A stretch of DNA of 64,000 nucleotides from Lyophyllum atratum (taxonomy: Eukaryota; Basidiomycota; Agaricomycetes; Agaricales; Lyophyllaceae), in contig JACGCN010000007.1 of NCBI GenBank assembly GCA_014905825.1, positions 372,001 to 436,000 of the forward strand. Reading direction: 5' to 3'. Under the pieces are notes generated by a model. It searched no databases. It was not told where the DNA came from and saw nothing but the letters and a program-made list of their open reading frames with translations. This document shows positions 1 to 10,632 of the stretch, piece after piece (positions within the stretch are counted from its first letter, which is position 1; the number at the start of each line of letters is the position of its first letter). The translations under genes were made by a program, and so were the position numbers.

Positions 1-2059
1 ACACTATGACTCAGCGCCGGCGTCACTGTCGCAGTCGAAGAAGTCGAAGGATCCGGCGTACTATCCAAATTCCTCTTCCCTTTCGTATCCTCCGCATAAT
101 TCTCATAAAAATTGATATCGTCCTTACCAGTCACATCCGCATCCAGCCCTCCACGCCTTCCCGGGCCGTCCCAGAAATGGAACGCCTGGCTGTGAACGCC
201 GTACGAGGCAGGCACGACTTCCAAGAGGTCCCCACGCGCGATCTCGATGGCGGGGATTTCGGAGGCGGGGAGACCAATGAGGTAGGCTAGCATGCAGCGG
301 ATGACAGAGGCGTGTCCGATGATAAGCAGGTCCTCTTGCTCCTTCTCCAGCTCAATCAAAACAGGGTCAAGGCGCACTAAACATCATGTCACGGTTAACA
401 TGCTGGTGTGCCGAGCTGAAGACGTACCGCTGAGGTCATGATAGCTCTCGGCACGGGGCGCACGGAAAGAATACGGATCCTTGAGGAATCGCTCCCAATC
501 CTCAGGATAATACTTCTTCGCCTGTTCCGGGGACAGACCATCCCAGATACCGGGGTTGATCTCCAACATCTGCGGCTTCTCCACGACCTTGACTTTCAGC
601 GCCGGGCTCGACACCTTCGAAACCATCGTCTGGCCCGAAACCATCGTCTGGCCCGACTCTGAGTCAAAAGAGGACGTCCTATTCGCCTCGGGATGGCCTT
701 CGGCGATGTTTGAGGCTTGTGCGGCGGCAAGGAAGGGCCACGCAGTGTGGTGCGCGCGACGGTGCGTGGACGTCCATATCTAATGGCTTATGTGATTAGA
801 CGATTACCGATGGCGAGGAGTATGGTACTTACCACGAGCTTTCGTTCCTCGGCATTGAGCCCTCGGTCCTTCAAGCTCTTCGCGCGTCGTTCCAGGACAA
901 ATTCCTTTAGGCGTTCCGCGTACTCCCAACCCGCAGGAGACAGGTCGGAATCAGCCTTGTACGAGTGCTCGATCAGGGATTGTCCCGACTGGCCACAAGT
1001 CAGCTGCGTATTCCCAAACCAGAGACAATCGACGGACCCTGGCGAAGTAAATCGTTCGAAAACGATTATGAATGTTCATCAAGAAAAACACAATTCTTGA
1101 CTACCAATGCAGGTTGTTCAGGGTTAAATCAACTCGGGAAGAGGGGTCATACTTGGAGGTATCCTTGGATATTCTGTCGAACTGATCTGTCAAGGCAATC
1201 TCGAGAGTAATCATGAATGACCTCACATTTAGCATGATCTTCTCGCCAACCTGTGGATAGGAATGCATAAGCCGCGAAGTCAAGGGAGTAATGTTCGTCT
1301 TGCATTGATTATCCGAATGAACGGCCAGGCTTTGTCCTCGATGGTCTCGTAGTACTTCTCATGATCGCGGATTCGCAAGTAGTAGTCCTCAACGGCCTTG
1401 TTTGGGTCCCATCCACGATACTGCATCGTGGAGTTAACTATATGATCCAAGCACGTGGTCCATGTACACTTACATCGGGCGAGGATATCTTGACACTCCG
1501 GATATTGTTTTCAATAATCTCCTTATTGTCACAGAGCGTTTCTGCAAGAAGGCCTAATCAGTATGTAGCTACTCCACGTACAACGCGACTTACCGAGCAT
1601 AACGACATGTATCCCAGCCTTATCGAACTTCTCCGCCAATGCTGTTCGTGCAGCCTTCGTACCATTGTTGGCATCGTAGATCACCACCTGCCCACCGCCT
1701 TCAAAGAAGTCCCATATCAACTTCTCGCACCCAGCTGCGACCTTCCTCCTTAGCTCCTGTGTCTCAGAACTCTTGTCTCCTGATGTAACCTGTCACGATC
1801 ATGTCGTCCATGGTGCAATGATCGAATGCTCACCAAGTGTAAAATAATCCGGAGGCACTTTCTTCGTCGCGCCAAGGATCTTTCGGCGGTAATCGCCCAA
1901 CGACACGACCTGAGTCTTGACTCCCATCCATCGTAGATAACGCTCAAGTGCTCGAGAGATATGGGTTTTTCCGCGCGCTGGTAATCCAACTGTCACTACC
2001 AGAATCTTTCCAGCGTGGAAAAGCAGCCCAGAGGCTGTCGTATACAGAGGCGCCACCAT
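1..2059 (-). CDS. 6-phosphofructo-2-kinase / fructose-2,6-bisphosphatase family (3' end outside window)
   Basis: Cytosolic enzyme family that makes (kinase) and in many species removes (phosphatase) fructose-2,6-bisphosphate, the allosteric activator of glycolytic phosphofructokinase. The N-terminus, read from the ATG at 2059, has the P-loop GLPARGKT at residues about 24-31, followed by HISRALERYLRWMGVKTQVV and GDYRR. The next exon has IWDFFEGGGQVVIYDANN (kinase domain). The histidine-phosphatase half is read over about 1100-60 with DSDLSPAGWEYAERLKEF, EINPGIWDGLSPEQAKKYYP and IIGHASVIRCMLAYL. Several introns of about 50-60 bp split it. If the intron at about 991-1040 is spliced as its GT and CAG suggest, the catalytic RHG motif reads RSG (IYFARSGQS), so the phosphatase half is probably inactive, as in yeast Pfk26. 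The frame is still open at base 1, so the C-terminus is missing here. A start upstream of 2059 is possible because an acceptor-like TTTCTAG precedes it. Confidence 0.88.
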
Positions 2060-2271
2060 TTGGTGCTAGAAATTGGAGAGAGAACCGAGTGAGTTCGGAA
2101 CATTGACCAGCAGATGTGATTACATAAGAGTCGAGATAAGATAAGATGCTACCGAGATTGGGACCGAGATGTAGTTGGTACAAAAGGACTGAATGCAGGA
2201 ATGAGAGTGGATGTATAGGTCGTAGGAATGGGCGTAATAGAGTCCGCTGTGGAAGGAAAACGCGATATATA

Positions 2272-3189
2272 TCAGAGACCTGACATGTCTGCCGCTGCAC
2301 GGTAGTCCTCCATCTCCTTGTCGAGCTGATCCCTCGTGAGGGGGGCAGGCTGGAGTTTCTTGATTCGTTTAGGGCCTTTTTTCTGGCGGACTCTCCGTGG
2401 TGGGACCGGTATACTGGCTGGCGTGTTTGCTGTAGCTGGTAGCCTTTGAGGTTGTGGGCGAGTATGCTGTCCGCGTGGTTGACTATAAAACGAGAACATG
2501 TTAGACCGTCCTTGGGCATTCAAAAGTATCCCGGCCCATGCGTTGAGCCGTATAGCTGCTACGTACGTTGGTGGAGGAATCCCATTGACAACCGGTTGAT
2601 TTGGCTTCGCCTTCCCGCCCAATCTGTCCAAAAGTGACGGTACAGGTGGTGGGCCCATTGGGTGTGGGGTCTCGTCCGTGATAATCTCGATTTTCAGTGG
2701 GCGCCCTTACGAACGAAGATCAGGTTAGCGTCACGAAAAAGTTAGCGCGCGTGTGGCGACGCACTTCCATCCACAATCTTGCCATCATACTTCGCTCGCG
2801 CCACCTCAGCATCCCCAAAACGTTGAAAAGTAACAACAGCCATCCCTTTCGATCGCCCTTGCGAGTTGTAGATCAGGAAGGATTCTTTCAGAGGCCCGAC
2901 CGTTTTGCGGAACAATTCCTGGTCAAGTCGGTTAGCGCTGTTATCAGACATAGCCCGGTTAAACGCGACTCACCTCGACCTCCGTTTCCCCAACGTCAAC
3001 CGGGAGCCTGGTCAAGAATATCTTGCTTCCCTGGTCCATGACTTGTTTGCCCTTCCCGCCAGAAGTTTGGGGTGGCACATTTGTTTTCCACGCCGGGGCT
3101 GCATGACCTGCTTGGTTTCCTAGAAGCTGTCGTTTCGGTCCATGAAAGGTATTCAATCGAGCATATGGCTGGCCGTTCATCTCATACAA
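2272..3189 (-). CDS. ALY/REF (Yra1-type) mRNA export adaptor
   Basis: Nuclear RNA-binding adaptor of the TREX complex that couples splicing and transcription to mRNA export through the DEAD-box helicase Sub2/UAP56 and the Mex67 receptor. Four exons can be joined. The RRM starts at about residue 54 (GSKIFLTRLPVDV) and continues after an intron with ELFRKTVGPLKESFLIYN, GRSKGMAVVTFQRFGDAEVA and, after another intron, GRPLKIEIITDE. A proline/arginine-rich linker follows, and the protein ends in LTRDQLDKEMEDYRA, the conserved C-terminal UAP56-binding motif. The stop is at 2272-2274. The usual N-terminal UAP56-binding motif (LDxSLDDII) is not visible after the chosen start MYEMNGQPYARLN; either it sits on an unseen upstream exon or it is lost. 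The accessory block begins only about 140 bp upstream, so the native promoter may be truncated. Confidence 0.88.
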
Positions 3190-3329
3190 GAATGACGAAG
3201 TAAGCTGAAGAGAAACTACAAGTTACAACTCCCTTGTGGAGAGGCCTTTGGTAAACAACTACAAAGCTATATTAAATGGCTTCGGTTCCGAATTCCGCCC
3301 ACATTTTGTTACCACTCCTCGTCACCAGA

Positions 3330-3351
3330 CCCTGGGGGAATGTTGCATCAA
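3330..3351 (+). repeat. Left copy of 22-bp end-associated direct repeat
   Basis: The block starting CCCTGGGGGAAYGTTGCATC is found here and again at 21437-21458 with a single difference (T/C at the Y). Both copies point the same way. It marks the switch from unique sequence to TGCATCA-rich sequence on the left side. Its G-run followed by TGTTG also resembles the polypurine tract and 5' end of a Copia LTR, so an LTR remnant is an alternative reading. Confidence 0.7.
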
Positions 3352-3362
3352 CTGCGCTACTA

Positions 3363-3410
3363 AGCGTCAATGAGTGGTGCATCATAGTCAGTCATGAGCA
3401 TTGACTGATG
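3363..3410 (+). repeat. Left arm of 48-bp imperfect inverted repeat
   Basis: This block matches the reverse complement of 21469-21516 at 42 of 48 positions. The arm is itself close to palindromic, centred on CATGAGCATTG, with TGGTGCATCAT on one side and ATGGTGCATCA on the other. It could therefore fold as a hairpin. It is the best candidate for a terminal or subterminal recognition unit of the surrounding element. Confidence 0.7.
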
Positions 3411-4812
3411 GTGCATCATACTATCGTTGTGCCGTCTTGAATACTAATGCATCATCAATAACTAATGTACTACCGTTGTGCCGTCTTGAATAGTAATGCA
3501 TCGTCGATAACTAATGCATTATAGCGCCAGGTCTTTAATGCATCACTCGTCCAGTCATGAAGTCGGCTTCCTGCCCTCAGACTGGTCATGCATCATGAGG
3601 TCGTTGATGCATCACTGGTTCAGTCTCGAGAGCGGCTCCTGCCCTTATACAGTTAATGCATCATCTAATGCATCACTGGTTCAGTCTCGAGAGCGGCTCC
3701 TGCCCCTAGACAGGTAATGCATCATGAGGTCGCTAATGCATCACTGGTTCAGTCTCGAGAGCGGCTCCTGCCCTCAGACAGGTAATGCATCATGAGGTCG
3801 CTAATGCATCACTGGTCCAATCTTGAAGTCGGCTCCTGCCCTCAGACAGGTAATGCATCATGTTCCTGCCCTCAGACAGGTAATGCATCATGAGGTCGAC
3901 GATGCATCAATAGTCCAACCTTGAAGTCGTCTTCCTTCCCTCAGATAGCTAGTGCATCAAAGGATATTGTGATGCATCGTCCGAACCTACAAGTCAGATA
4001 ATTCCTCTATCGAAGGCTAATGCATCATGAGGTCGTTATGCATCACTCTCCCAGTCATGAAGGCCACTCCTCCTCCCCCTCCTCCAGAAGGTGATGCATT
4101 ATCTTGAAGTTCGCTCCCGGCCGCTTAAATCCTCAGGTACCCCCTACTTCCTCTGACAGTACGATAATGCATTACCACTAGCTCTCCTTGTATCGACGCT
4201 TAATGCATCAGGATGCACATTTTCCTTGTGGCAGCGCCTTCGCGTCCCGCCTCTCAGGCTCAACCAGATCTGCGATCGACGGCGGGAGGGTGAGTGATGC
4301 ATTAACTTCCAGCCTCCTCTTGACGTATAGCTACGGTTCGTGTCTCGTCCTTCTTCCCGTGACAGATAAGCTGACAATCGACTGACAGTATCTGTCACGA
4401 CAATTTGGGTATTCATTCGCAATTCAGATTCCTTCCCCGCCCGTGGCATTCCCGCACCGGTCCTACAGTGATGCATCACCTACTCCCATTGCAGATATCC
4501 CGCCCTGGTTTTAGAGTGATGCATTACCTAGCCCCGTCGTAGATTCCCCACCCCAGCCCTATAGTGTGATGCATCACTTACTGCCTTTGTCAGATCTCCT
4601 GCTCCGCTCTTACCATGATGCATCACCTACTCCTGCTACAGATTTTCCACCCCAGTCCTATAGTGCCGATGTAGACGTCCCGCCCTGCTGTTACAATGAT
4701 GCATCACCCACTCCCATGGCAGATTCCCCACCCCGGTCCTATAGCGTGATGCATTACTTACCCCCGTTCCCGATCTCGAGCCCGGCTCTTAGAGTTGATG
4801 CATTACGCATTA
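3411..4812. repeat. Left satellite-like array of TRATGCATYA palindromes
   Basis: About thirty copies of TRATGCATYA or one-base variants occur in 1.4 kb. Two longer repeat types are visible. At about 3606-3890 a unit of roughly 60-68 bp repeats four times; it begins TRATGCATCACTGGTTCAGT, continues through CTCGAGAGCGGCTCCTGCCC and closes with CAGGTAATGCATCATGAGGT. At about 4469-4806 a different unit of roughly 50 bp repeats, beginning TGATGCATCACCTACTCCC and followed by GCAGAT..CCCGCCC. No convincing coding sequence is present. The array ends just before the stop of the KDZ gene. Confidence 0.85.
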
Positions 4813-4925
4813 TCATGTCGCTCGCGCTCCCTTATATGATTACATGACTCTGAAATGTGTGATTGACATGGTGCAAGTACCGAGTCTTATGGGTATGACA
4901 AAAGTAACACAAGAGATAAGAACCG

Positions 4926-7900
4926 TCAAGACACAGTGCCCGATGCTGCGGATGCTATGCGTTCGCGTGCTTGCTGGATGTAGCTTGGTACTGGTAGCCA
5001 CAGCGTCGTAAAGCGCACGGATAGAGCCTTGCGAATCGCCGCCTGGCGCTCAGCATATGCTAGCAGTCCTTGACCGTGTGGAGTACTACCAGCAGCACTA
5101 TTCTTCCAATACTCCCCCTTTGCCTTCCACCACTCCTCCTGCCACTTGAAGAAGCGGAGGACGCGTTGCATTTCCTCGGATAGAAGGGCGATCTCCTCGG
5201 AGAATTGCATGGCGCGAGCCCTGGACTTACACCATTCGATGCGAAGGGCTGATGCATGACTGATCAGCACATTCAGCAGGAGCCGTGAAACATCGCCACA
5301 TACAGTCCCGGAACACCTCGTCATCCACGCCGATGCCCGCTAATCCCCTCGTTGTCCATATCCACGACATAACAAATTTACCTTGCCCAACGCCTTCCTC
5401 TCCCGAAATCTCGCGAACATCCTCTTGGCGCAAAGGGAGCAGCTGGCCCTGCCAGCCCACCTTCATAAGCAGTACAGACAGAGCTGACAAGGCGGCGTGA
5501 GCAGCTCGGTACTCGTCCGCATAGGCGTCGATCCTGGCTTGTACCGTCGCAATGGCGTTCCGTGCTCGTGTGTTGGCATGCTGGCCGCGGACATTCTGGT
5601 CTTTGAACCTATATAGGTATGATCGAATCTGTAAGTTGTGACGGAGACCATCAAGCGCCTCATCCGCCTGGGCTGTGCGTAGCTCCCACTCGATGTCAGC
5701 TAGGCTAGTATCAAATGGAACCTTCGATCCGATCTGCGATGGGAGCCATAAGGAGTACTCATGGACCGGAACAGCCGTTTTCCTCGCTTGCGCTGCCTGT
5801 GCATCCATACGCCGTAACACTACTACCCTTGGAATGTAGAGCTGTTGTACTGAGGTCCAGGCGGCGATCTTACGTGAGAGAGCATTGTTTCGAAGCTGTA
5901 GTCGGGTCTTCTGCCGGTCTTGTGCGTGTTCCCATACCTTCGAGGTGTCCCCCTTGATAGAACGCCTGATCAGGCAAAGTCAGCACCAGTATATCATAAA
6001 GGAGAAAGAAGGCAAAGAATGGGGCTTCCTGATGCATCAGTCAGATGGCGATCAGGGGCGCATGAGATTCGGTGCATACTCGATAGGTGATGCATCAGTA
6101 ATGCATGGAGAATGTCATACACAACGTTGATGCATCGATGATGCATTGACCGTCGGTGATGCCAGTCCGAGCCAAAATAAGAGAATACTCACTGCTCTGC
6201 CTCTAGATCGAGCCCGGTCGCGACGAGAACACTCCGCGTGATGTTCACATCAAGTGCAACATCGTTGCCCGATGCCAAATCCGCAGCCTCGGAATCGGCC
6301 ATTTGACGGCGTACCACAGCTTGGGTGGGAACTAGACATGGACGTTAGCTACGTGTGGAGTCATAAAAACGATACGCACCCGCCACCTTAACATCATATG
6401 GTGTTGGCTGTTTCGGGTCCGGTTTCGGGTCCCTCTCCCATGCTTCTACTTCCTTCGTCCATTCCAGAACGGTTGCGGCTGGGAGCGAAGCGGTGAGCTC
6501 GTCGTGAGCGATCGTGTGAGAAGCCATGTCGTTCGCTGCAGCACGGAACTTGCGCAGGAAGGTGGGCCCTAGATATCGCAATTAGTTTGAGACGACGAAG
6601 AAAATAGAAAGCGGCGTACCCATTCCTACCACCTTCCGCCAGTTATAGTCGCCAAAGTGGGCGTCAAGTGTATCCCTCCGAGAGCCGGGACCCATCTCCT
6701 TCGTGCTTGCAGCTAGCGGGTTTACCTCGGCCCAACCACGCTCAGGCGCCTCCCCGTCAGTCCGGCCGACGCCGATGGTCAAGTTGAATGAGAACCGGTT
6801 GCGGCATCCAGAGACGTGCGCTGGCAGGTGGAACTTCGGCACGAGAAACTTGACGAACGTCTTGCCGTTGTACATAAAGAATTCATGGTCCATCTTGAAC
6901 ATCCGGTGTTGGAGGTTGATGGACCACTGGCAAGCGATGTCGTATGAGACATAAATGACCTTGACCTTCGAAGTGAAGAGGCTCCTATAGAAGAGGTAGT
7001 CCATGTTGCAATATCTGAAGGATAACATTAGTACGTATCCGTGACCAAGTAAGAATGACCCGGAATTACCGTTCGCCGAACTGAAGGTCTCCCACTGCGT
7101 TCGGTCGTTTCATGTTGTGACGGGCGCATTCGATAGTCCCGACACCAGTCGCAGCGTGAGATTGGCCGGGTTTGGCATTGGTGAGATTTACTGCGTCGTG
7201 CCGGGAACAATTAGATTTCTGTCAGAAAGGAATAGATTAGCCCTTATATAATAAATGAAGACCATAAGGAAGGGCGAACCGGCTCAGTCTCGTCCTTGTG
7301 GAGCTCCAGATGGACGTTATACCCCTTTTGTTCGACGAAATAAGCGGAGCCTTGACAGAGGTCGGGATCGACTCTGTCATTCGAGACGTGCTTGCGTTTC
7401 AGCCGAAAGTTGGCATCGATCCCGACGAAAAGGGCATATAAAAATCTGCGCGAGTCGTCAGTAACGGTAGCGTTCGCAGGAGGTAACGGCATACCTCATC
7501 TCGGGCGGAGCATCCTCCCAGCCCTCAGGTAGGTTCTTGTCTGGTTGGGGGCACGCTGGACAGAGCACGGCACAGTCGCCTTCCTTCGTCGCGGCCACTG
7601 AACCGTCGGGATCATGCCCTCGAGCGGAGCGCTTGTTCATCTTGAGATAGCGCCATTGACGGATACTGAGTAATAGGTTGGGATAGCGATCCTAGCAGCT
7701 GAGGGATGAATAACGTAACTTGATGGTAAAGCCAAAGTGAAACTCACAGGAGGTGGATCAGTACCCGTATTGTCTGTGAAGCGAGCCAAGCTCTGATAGT
7801 ACTCAAATGATGATACCTTGGAGGCATAAGATAGTAGCTCAAAGACTTCAAGCGCTCTGAATGTCGTCGCAGTCCTTGGGAATATAGTTGTGGCAGGGTA

Positions 7901-8775
7901 TAGCCGGTGACGAAGGAGTTGGACTGTGTGAAGCTGAGATGACTGACCACAGGCACAGAAGTCTAGGCCGACGCTATGTATACCGTGTGTGTCAATCACG
8001 GTGAAATTATCACCGGGAGCCTGTTCGGGGTTAGCACATCGTGTCCCATGGGCGTGGCCCAACTGTATCCGTAAGCCCAAGTCCTTTAACTTGCGTTTGA
8101 CGAAGAACACCCCATTCCATTCCTAGATGATGCATTAGGAGCCATGCTACATTTGTCACGAACGAGGACTCACTCTTATCCGATGCAGCGGATTGACGGC
8201 ATGCTCAGTAAGGATGCAGACTTTACACAGTAGCTCTCGGCCGTGGGTGCAATCTAGACATTCATACTTCGCCTTCCTCTCAGGCTCCTCCGACTTGGTA
8301 AGGCACACGATACATAGATCTGACACGCCATGGCCCCGTCCTTCCAGGGTGATCATCTCCTCAAGGTATCTCTCACGCTGAGGTAGCCAAAGGAGCAACG
8401 GTTCATCCTAGGACAGGTTAGTTGAATTAAAAATGAAAAATGTGAGCTTACCCCAGCTGTATGTTTTCGACGAGGGCGCTGTGGCTCAGTCTCCACTGAG
8501 ACATCATTGAGATGTTCGATATAAGCGGGATCAAAAAACTCATCGTCCTCGTCGAAGGGAACGGATGGGTCAAAGTCTTGCTGACAATCTGAATCGACGA
8601 GTGCGGATGGTATGTCTTCGGGATTTGCAGTTGTTGAAAGAAAAGATGTAGAGACGCGGACCTGTCCCCTGGAGGATGTGAAACAAGTGTTTTTGTGGCG
8701 AAGTTCCTCGATTTTCACGGTTCGTCGATTAAGATTCTTGTGAATGATCAACTTGATCTTTTTACCGCGAGCCAT
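4926..8775 (-). CDS. KDZ-family transposase with CxC2 cysteine cluster
   Basis: Transposase of the Kyakuja-Dileera-Zisupton superfamily, expected to act in the nucleus on the ends of its own element. The start MARGKKIKLIIHKN lies at 8775. A later exon carries the CxC2-type zinc cluster CIVCLTK..YECLDC..LLCKVCILTEH..PLHRI (about 8370-8170). Then come LGLRIQLGHAHGTRC, GIHSVGLDFCACG and FPRTATTFRALEVFELLSYA (about 8110-7750), RQWRYLKM..RGHDPDG and CAVLCPACPQPDKNLPEGWE (about 7650-7500), and FLYALFVGIDANFRLKRK. The catalytic region (about 7200-6600) has ATGVGTIECARHNMKRP, MDYLFYRSL, VSYDIACQW, KFHLPAHV and GRTDGEAPERGWAEVN with DTLDAHFGDYNWRK. A helical C-terminal region ends SAASGTVS at 4926. 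About ten exons can be joined without a stop or frameshift, so the gene may be intact. The 3' splice site at about 5256 falls directly after a GCATCAG of the repeat family. Confidence 0.87.
6025..6150. repeat. Cluster of TGATGCATCA motifs inside a KDZ intron
   Basis: Within the intron of the transposase gene at about 5970-6190 there are four to five copies: CTGATGCATCAG, GTGATGCATCAGTAATGCAT and TTGATGCATCGATGATGCAT. This is an internal copy of the terminal-array signal, located well away from the element ends. A single further copy (GATGATGCATTAGG, about 8126-8139) lies in another intron. Confidence 0.75.
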
Positions 8776-8968
8776 AGCGACAAGTGGAGGAGAGTGAAAA
8801 CTTTCCCGGCGTCATCTGAACACAACACGACCAAACAGATCACTCTCAACATCGAGGACGATCATCGGCCTCGACGACCTATCAAGACCTGCTCATCAGG
8901 AGCCTGCTTGTTCATGGTTCTATCTGCTACACTCTCCCCTTACTCTCTTCCAACAATTGACGGTGGTT
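8776..8968. promoter_or_regulatory. Shared promoter region of the divergent KDZ and small basic genes
   Basis: The 193 bp between the transposase ATG (minus) and the small-gene ATG (plus) must hold both promoters. No TATA box or TRATGCATYA motif stands out here. The short spacing suggests coordinated expression; that is an inference. Confidence 0.45.
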
Positions 8969-9710
8969 ATGGGTCGGCGTGCAGAGTACATCACACAGGC
9001 CGAGAGGAGCGCCGGTGCACAGCGGCGTAAGAAGGCATCTGCTGCAACATCACAGTAAGTTATCTGTTTCAACAAGCACTCAATCTTATATGACTTATGA
9101 GCATAGTGGTCAATTGCTGCGCAAAGCCCAGAACCAGCGAGCCTACGAAATTCGCAAAGCATTGGCGCCGCCGAAGCCGCCCAAAGTTACCCTCCCAAAT
9201 TTCTCAACCGTGTCACTTTCTGCTGAGCTCATTTCCCTCGCCGACTTTCCCACTCCCGTGTCATACCATTTTCGTCAAGCTGTCCGAAGCAGTGACGCCT
9301 TCCACGATACCGATTACTCTGACTCGGAGCTCGCCAAGTGGGACTGCCCACCGCCATACCTACACCCATATCCTGCTCCGCATCGCCCCGACCGTCTTGC
9401 CGATGCTCTTCACGGATACCGTCTCCGCGCCCAACAGGAGGAAGAAGATTCGCGCTTGCGCCGTTACGAGATCGAGCCGCTCGGTAGCTTCGCAAAGGGA
9501 GTTCATGCAGAACTCATGCGTCGACACGACCAGTGGAAGCGACTGCGACGAGCGATGGCAGGTATCAGCGAGGACAGCATTGACGGTCATTTGGGAATGG
9601 AGTTGTTACGATGGGAGGCTCGGTGCGTATGTCAACTACAGAAGGATCTGGCTTCCCTCCGGACGGGGTCAGACACATTCCTGGGTCTCTATGTAGATCG
9701 TTGGACCTAG
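8969..9710 (+). CDS. Small basic KDZ-linked protein of unknown function
   Basis: I do not recognise a named family. The start is the ATG at 8969 (MGRRAEYITQAERSAGAQRR). A 54-bp intron with GTAAGT and ATAG follows at about 9055-9108, joining to HGQLLRKAQNQRAYEIRKAL. The N-terminal 45 residues are rich in Arg, Lys, Ala and Gln in a pattern like a bZIP basic region (RKAQNQRAYEIRK), which suggests nucleic-acid binding. No leucine zipper is clear after it. The middle has acidic and proline-rich stretches (DTDYSDSELAKWDCPPPYLH) and the C-terminus is helical (GMELLRWEARCVCQLQKDLA). About 230 residues in all. It is transcribed divergently from the transposase with a 193-bp gap, so an accessory role in transposition or its regulation is plausible but unproven. 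Confidence 0.6.
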
Positions 9711-10632
9711 TTACTGTGATGTAGTGTAGTATACCTCAAACATTGGCTGGGTTCTCATGCCGCAAATGTTGTAATATGTCGATCCCTGTACAGCGTGTTG
9801 AAGATCGAGAATTCGGACATAAGTGGCTTCAGACTTGATACCGGTCATCTACTATGTCTGAGTGATTATTTAATAGGTCTATGATATTCAAAGAGGGTTC
9901 AGACAGGGCAGAAACAAGATTTTTTTAGGGAGTGGACATGAATATGTGTTGACCATGGGGTTGATATTGGTCTTGACACGGCATCTACTTCAGTCCGTTT
10001 CGTAAATCGAGGAGTCTTCGGGGTGCGCTGGAATTGGTGTCTATCACGGGGCATACATGTAGAGTACTCCTTGAGATAATTAATGCGCAGCCCAGTTACC
10101 TCTATCCCCTGGTATATCCAGGTTATGATTGTGCCATTTCTTTCAGTAGCTATTTATTCGATCTCTGATTGGCTCCCCACCTTGTCAGGTGCGGCCCGAA
10201 GGCTACTTTTAGCCATGACGTCTAAATTTCCCAAAATAAATCCTTCCGATCGTGATTCAGACGTGTTCTTTCCTTCCAATCCATCACTTCGGGCTGCTGC
10301 GATGCACACTGGCAGCCAGGACCGCGGCCTAAGTTTTTTTTGTCCTTGTCAGAAGGGCATTTTCGTCACACCAGGTTTTTTTCCAAGAAATTTTTTTATA
10401 TTATAGAGTAGATAGGTATGTGGTGGGGAGCGGGGGACAGGTTATGTACAAATTGGGTAGCAATGGGAGGGTGGGAATGTAGCGGGCAACAGTACGATAG
10501 CGAGAGTGTAACAAAGCAGTAGCAGTCAGCAAAGCACGGAGTCAGGGAAGTGTGACGCAGCAAAGAAGGTGGTATAGTGTACACGAGGCTGCAGATAAGT
10601 CCAAAAAAGAAGTCCAAAAAAATGTCACACGA
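9711..10632. other. Gene-free stretch between two convergent genes
   Basis: No coding sequence that I trust. Several T-runs (for example about 9919-9926 and 10332-10397) lie between the 3' ends of the small basic gene and the viroplasmin-domain gene, consistent with untranslated regions. The decamer TRATGCATYA is absent from this stretch. Confidence 0.5.

Noticed and set aside
1944..2519. Minus-strand frame of 191 codons overlapping two genes
   Set aside because: It overlaps the kinase N-terminus and the ALY C-terminus in the wrong frame.
3411..4812. CRISPR-like look of regularly spaced repeats
   Set aside because: The spacers are themselves repeated and the organism is eukaryotic; it is a satellite-like array.
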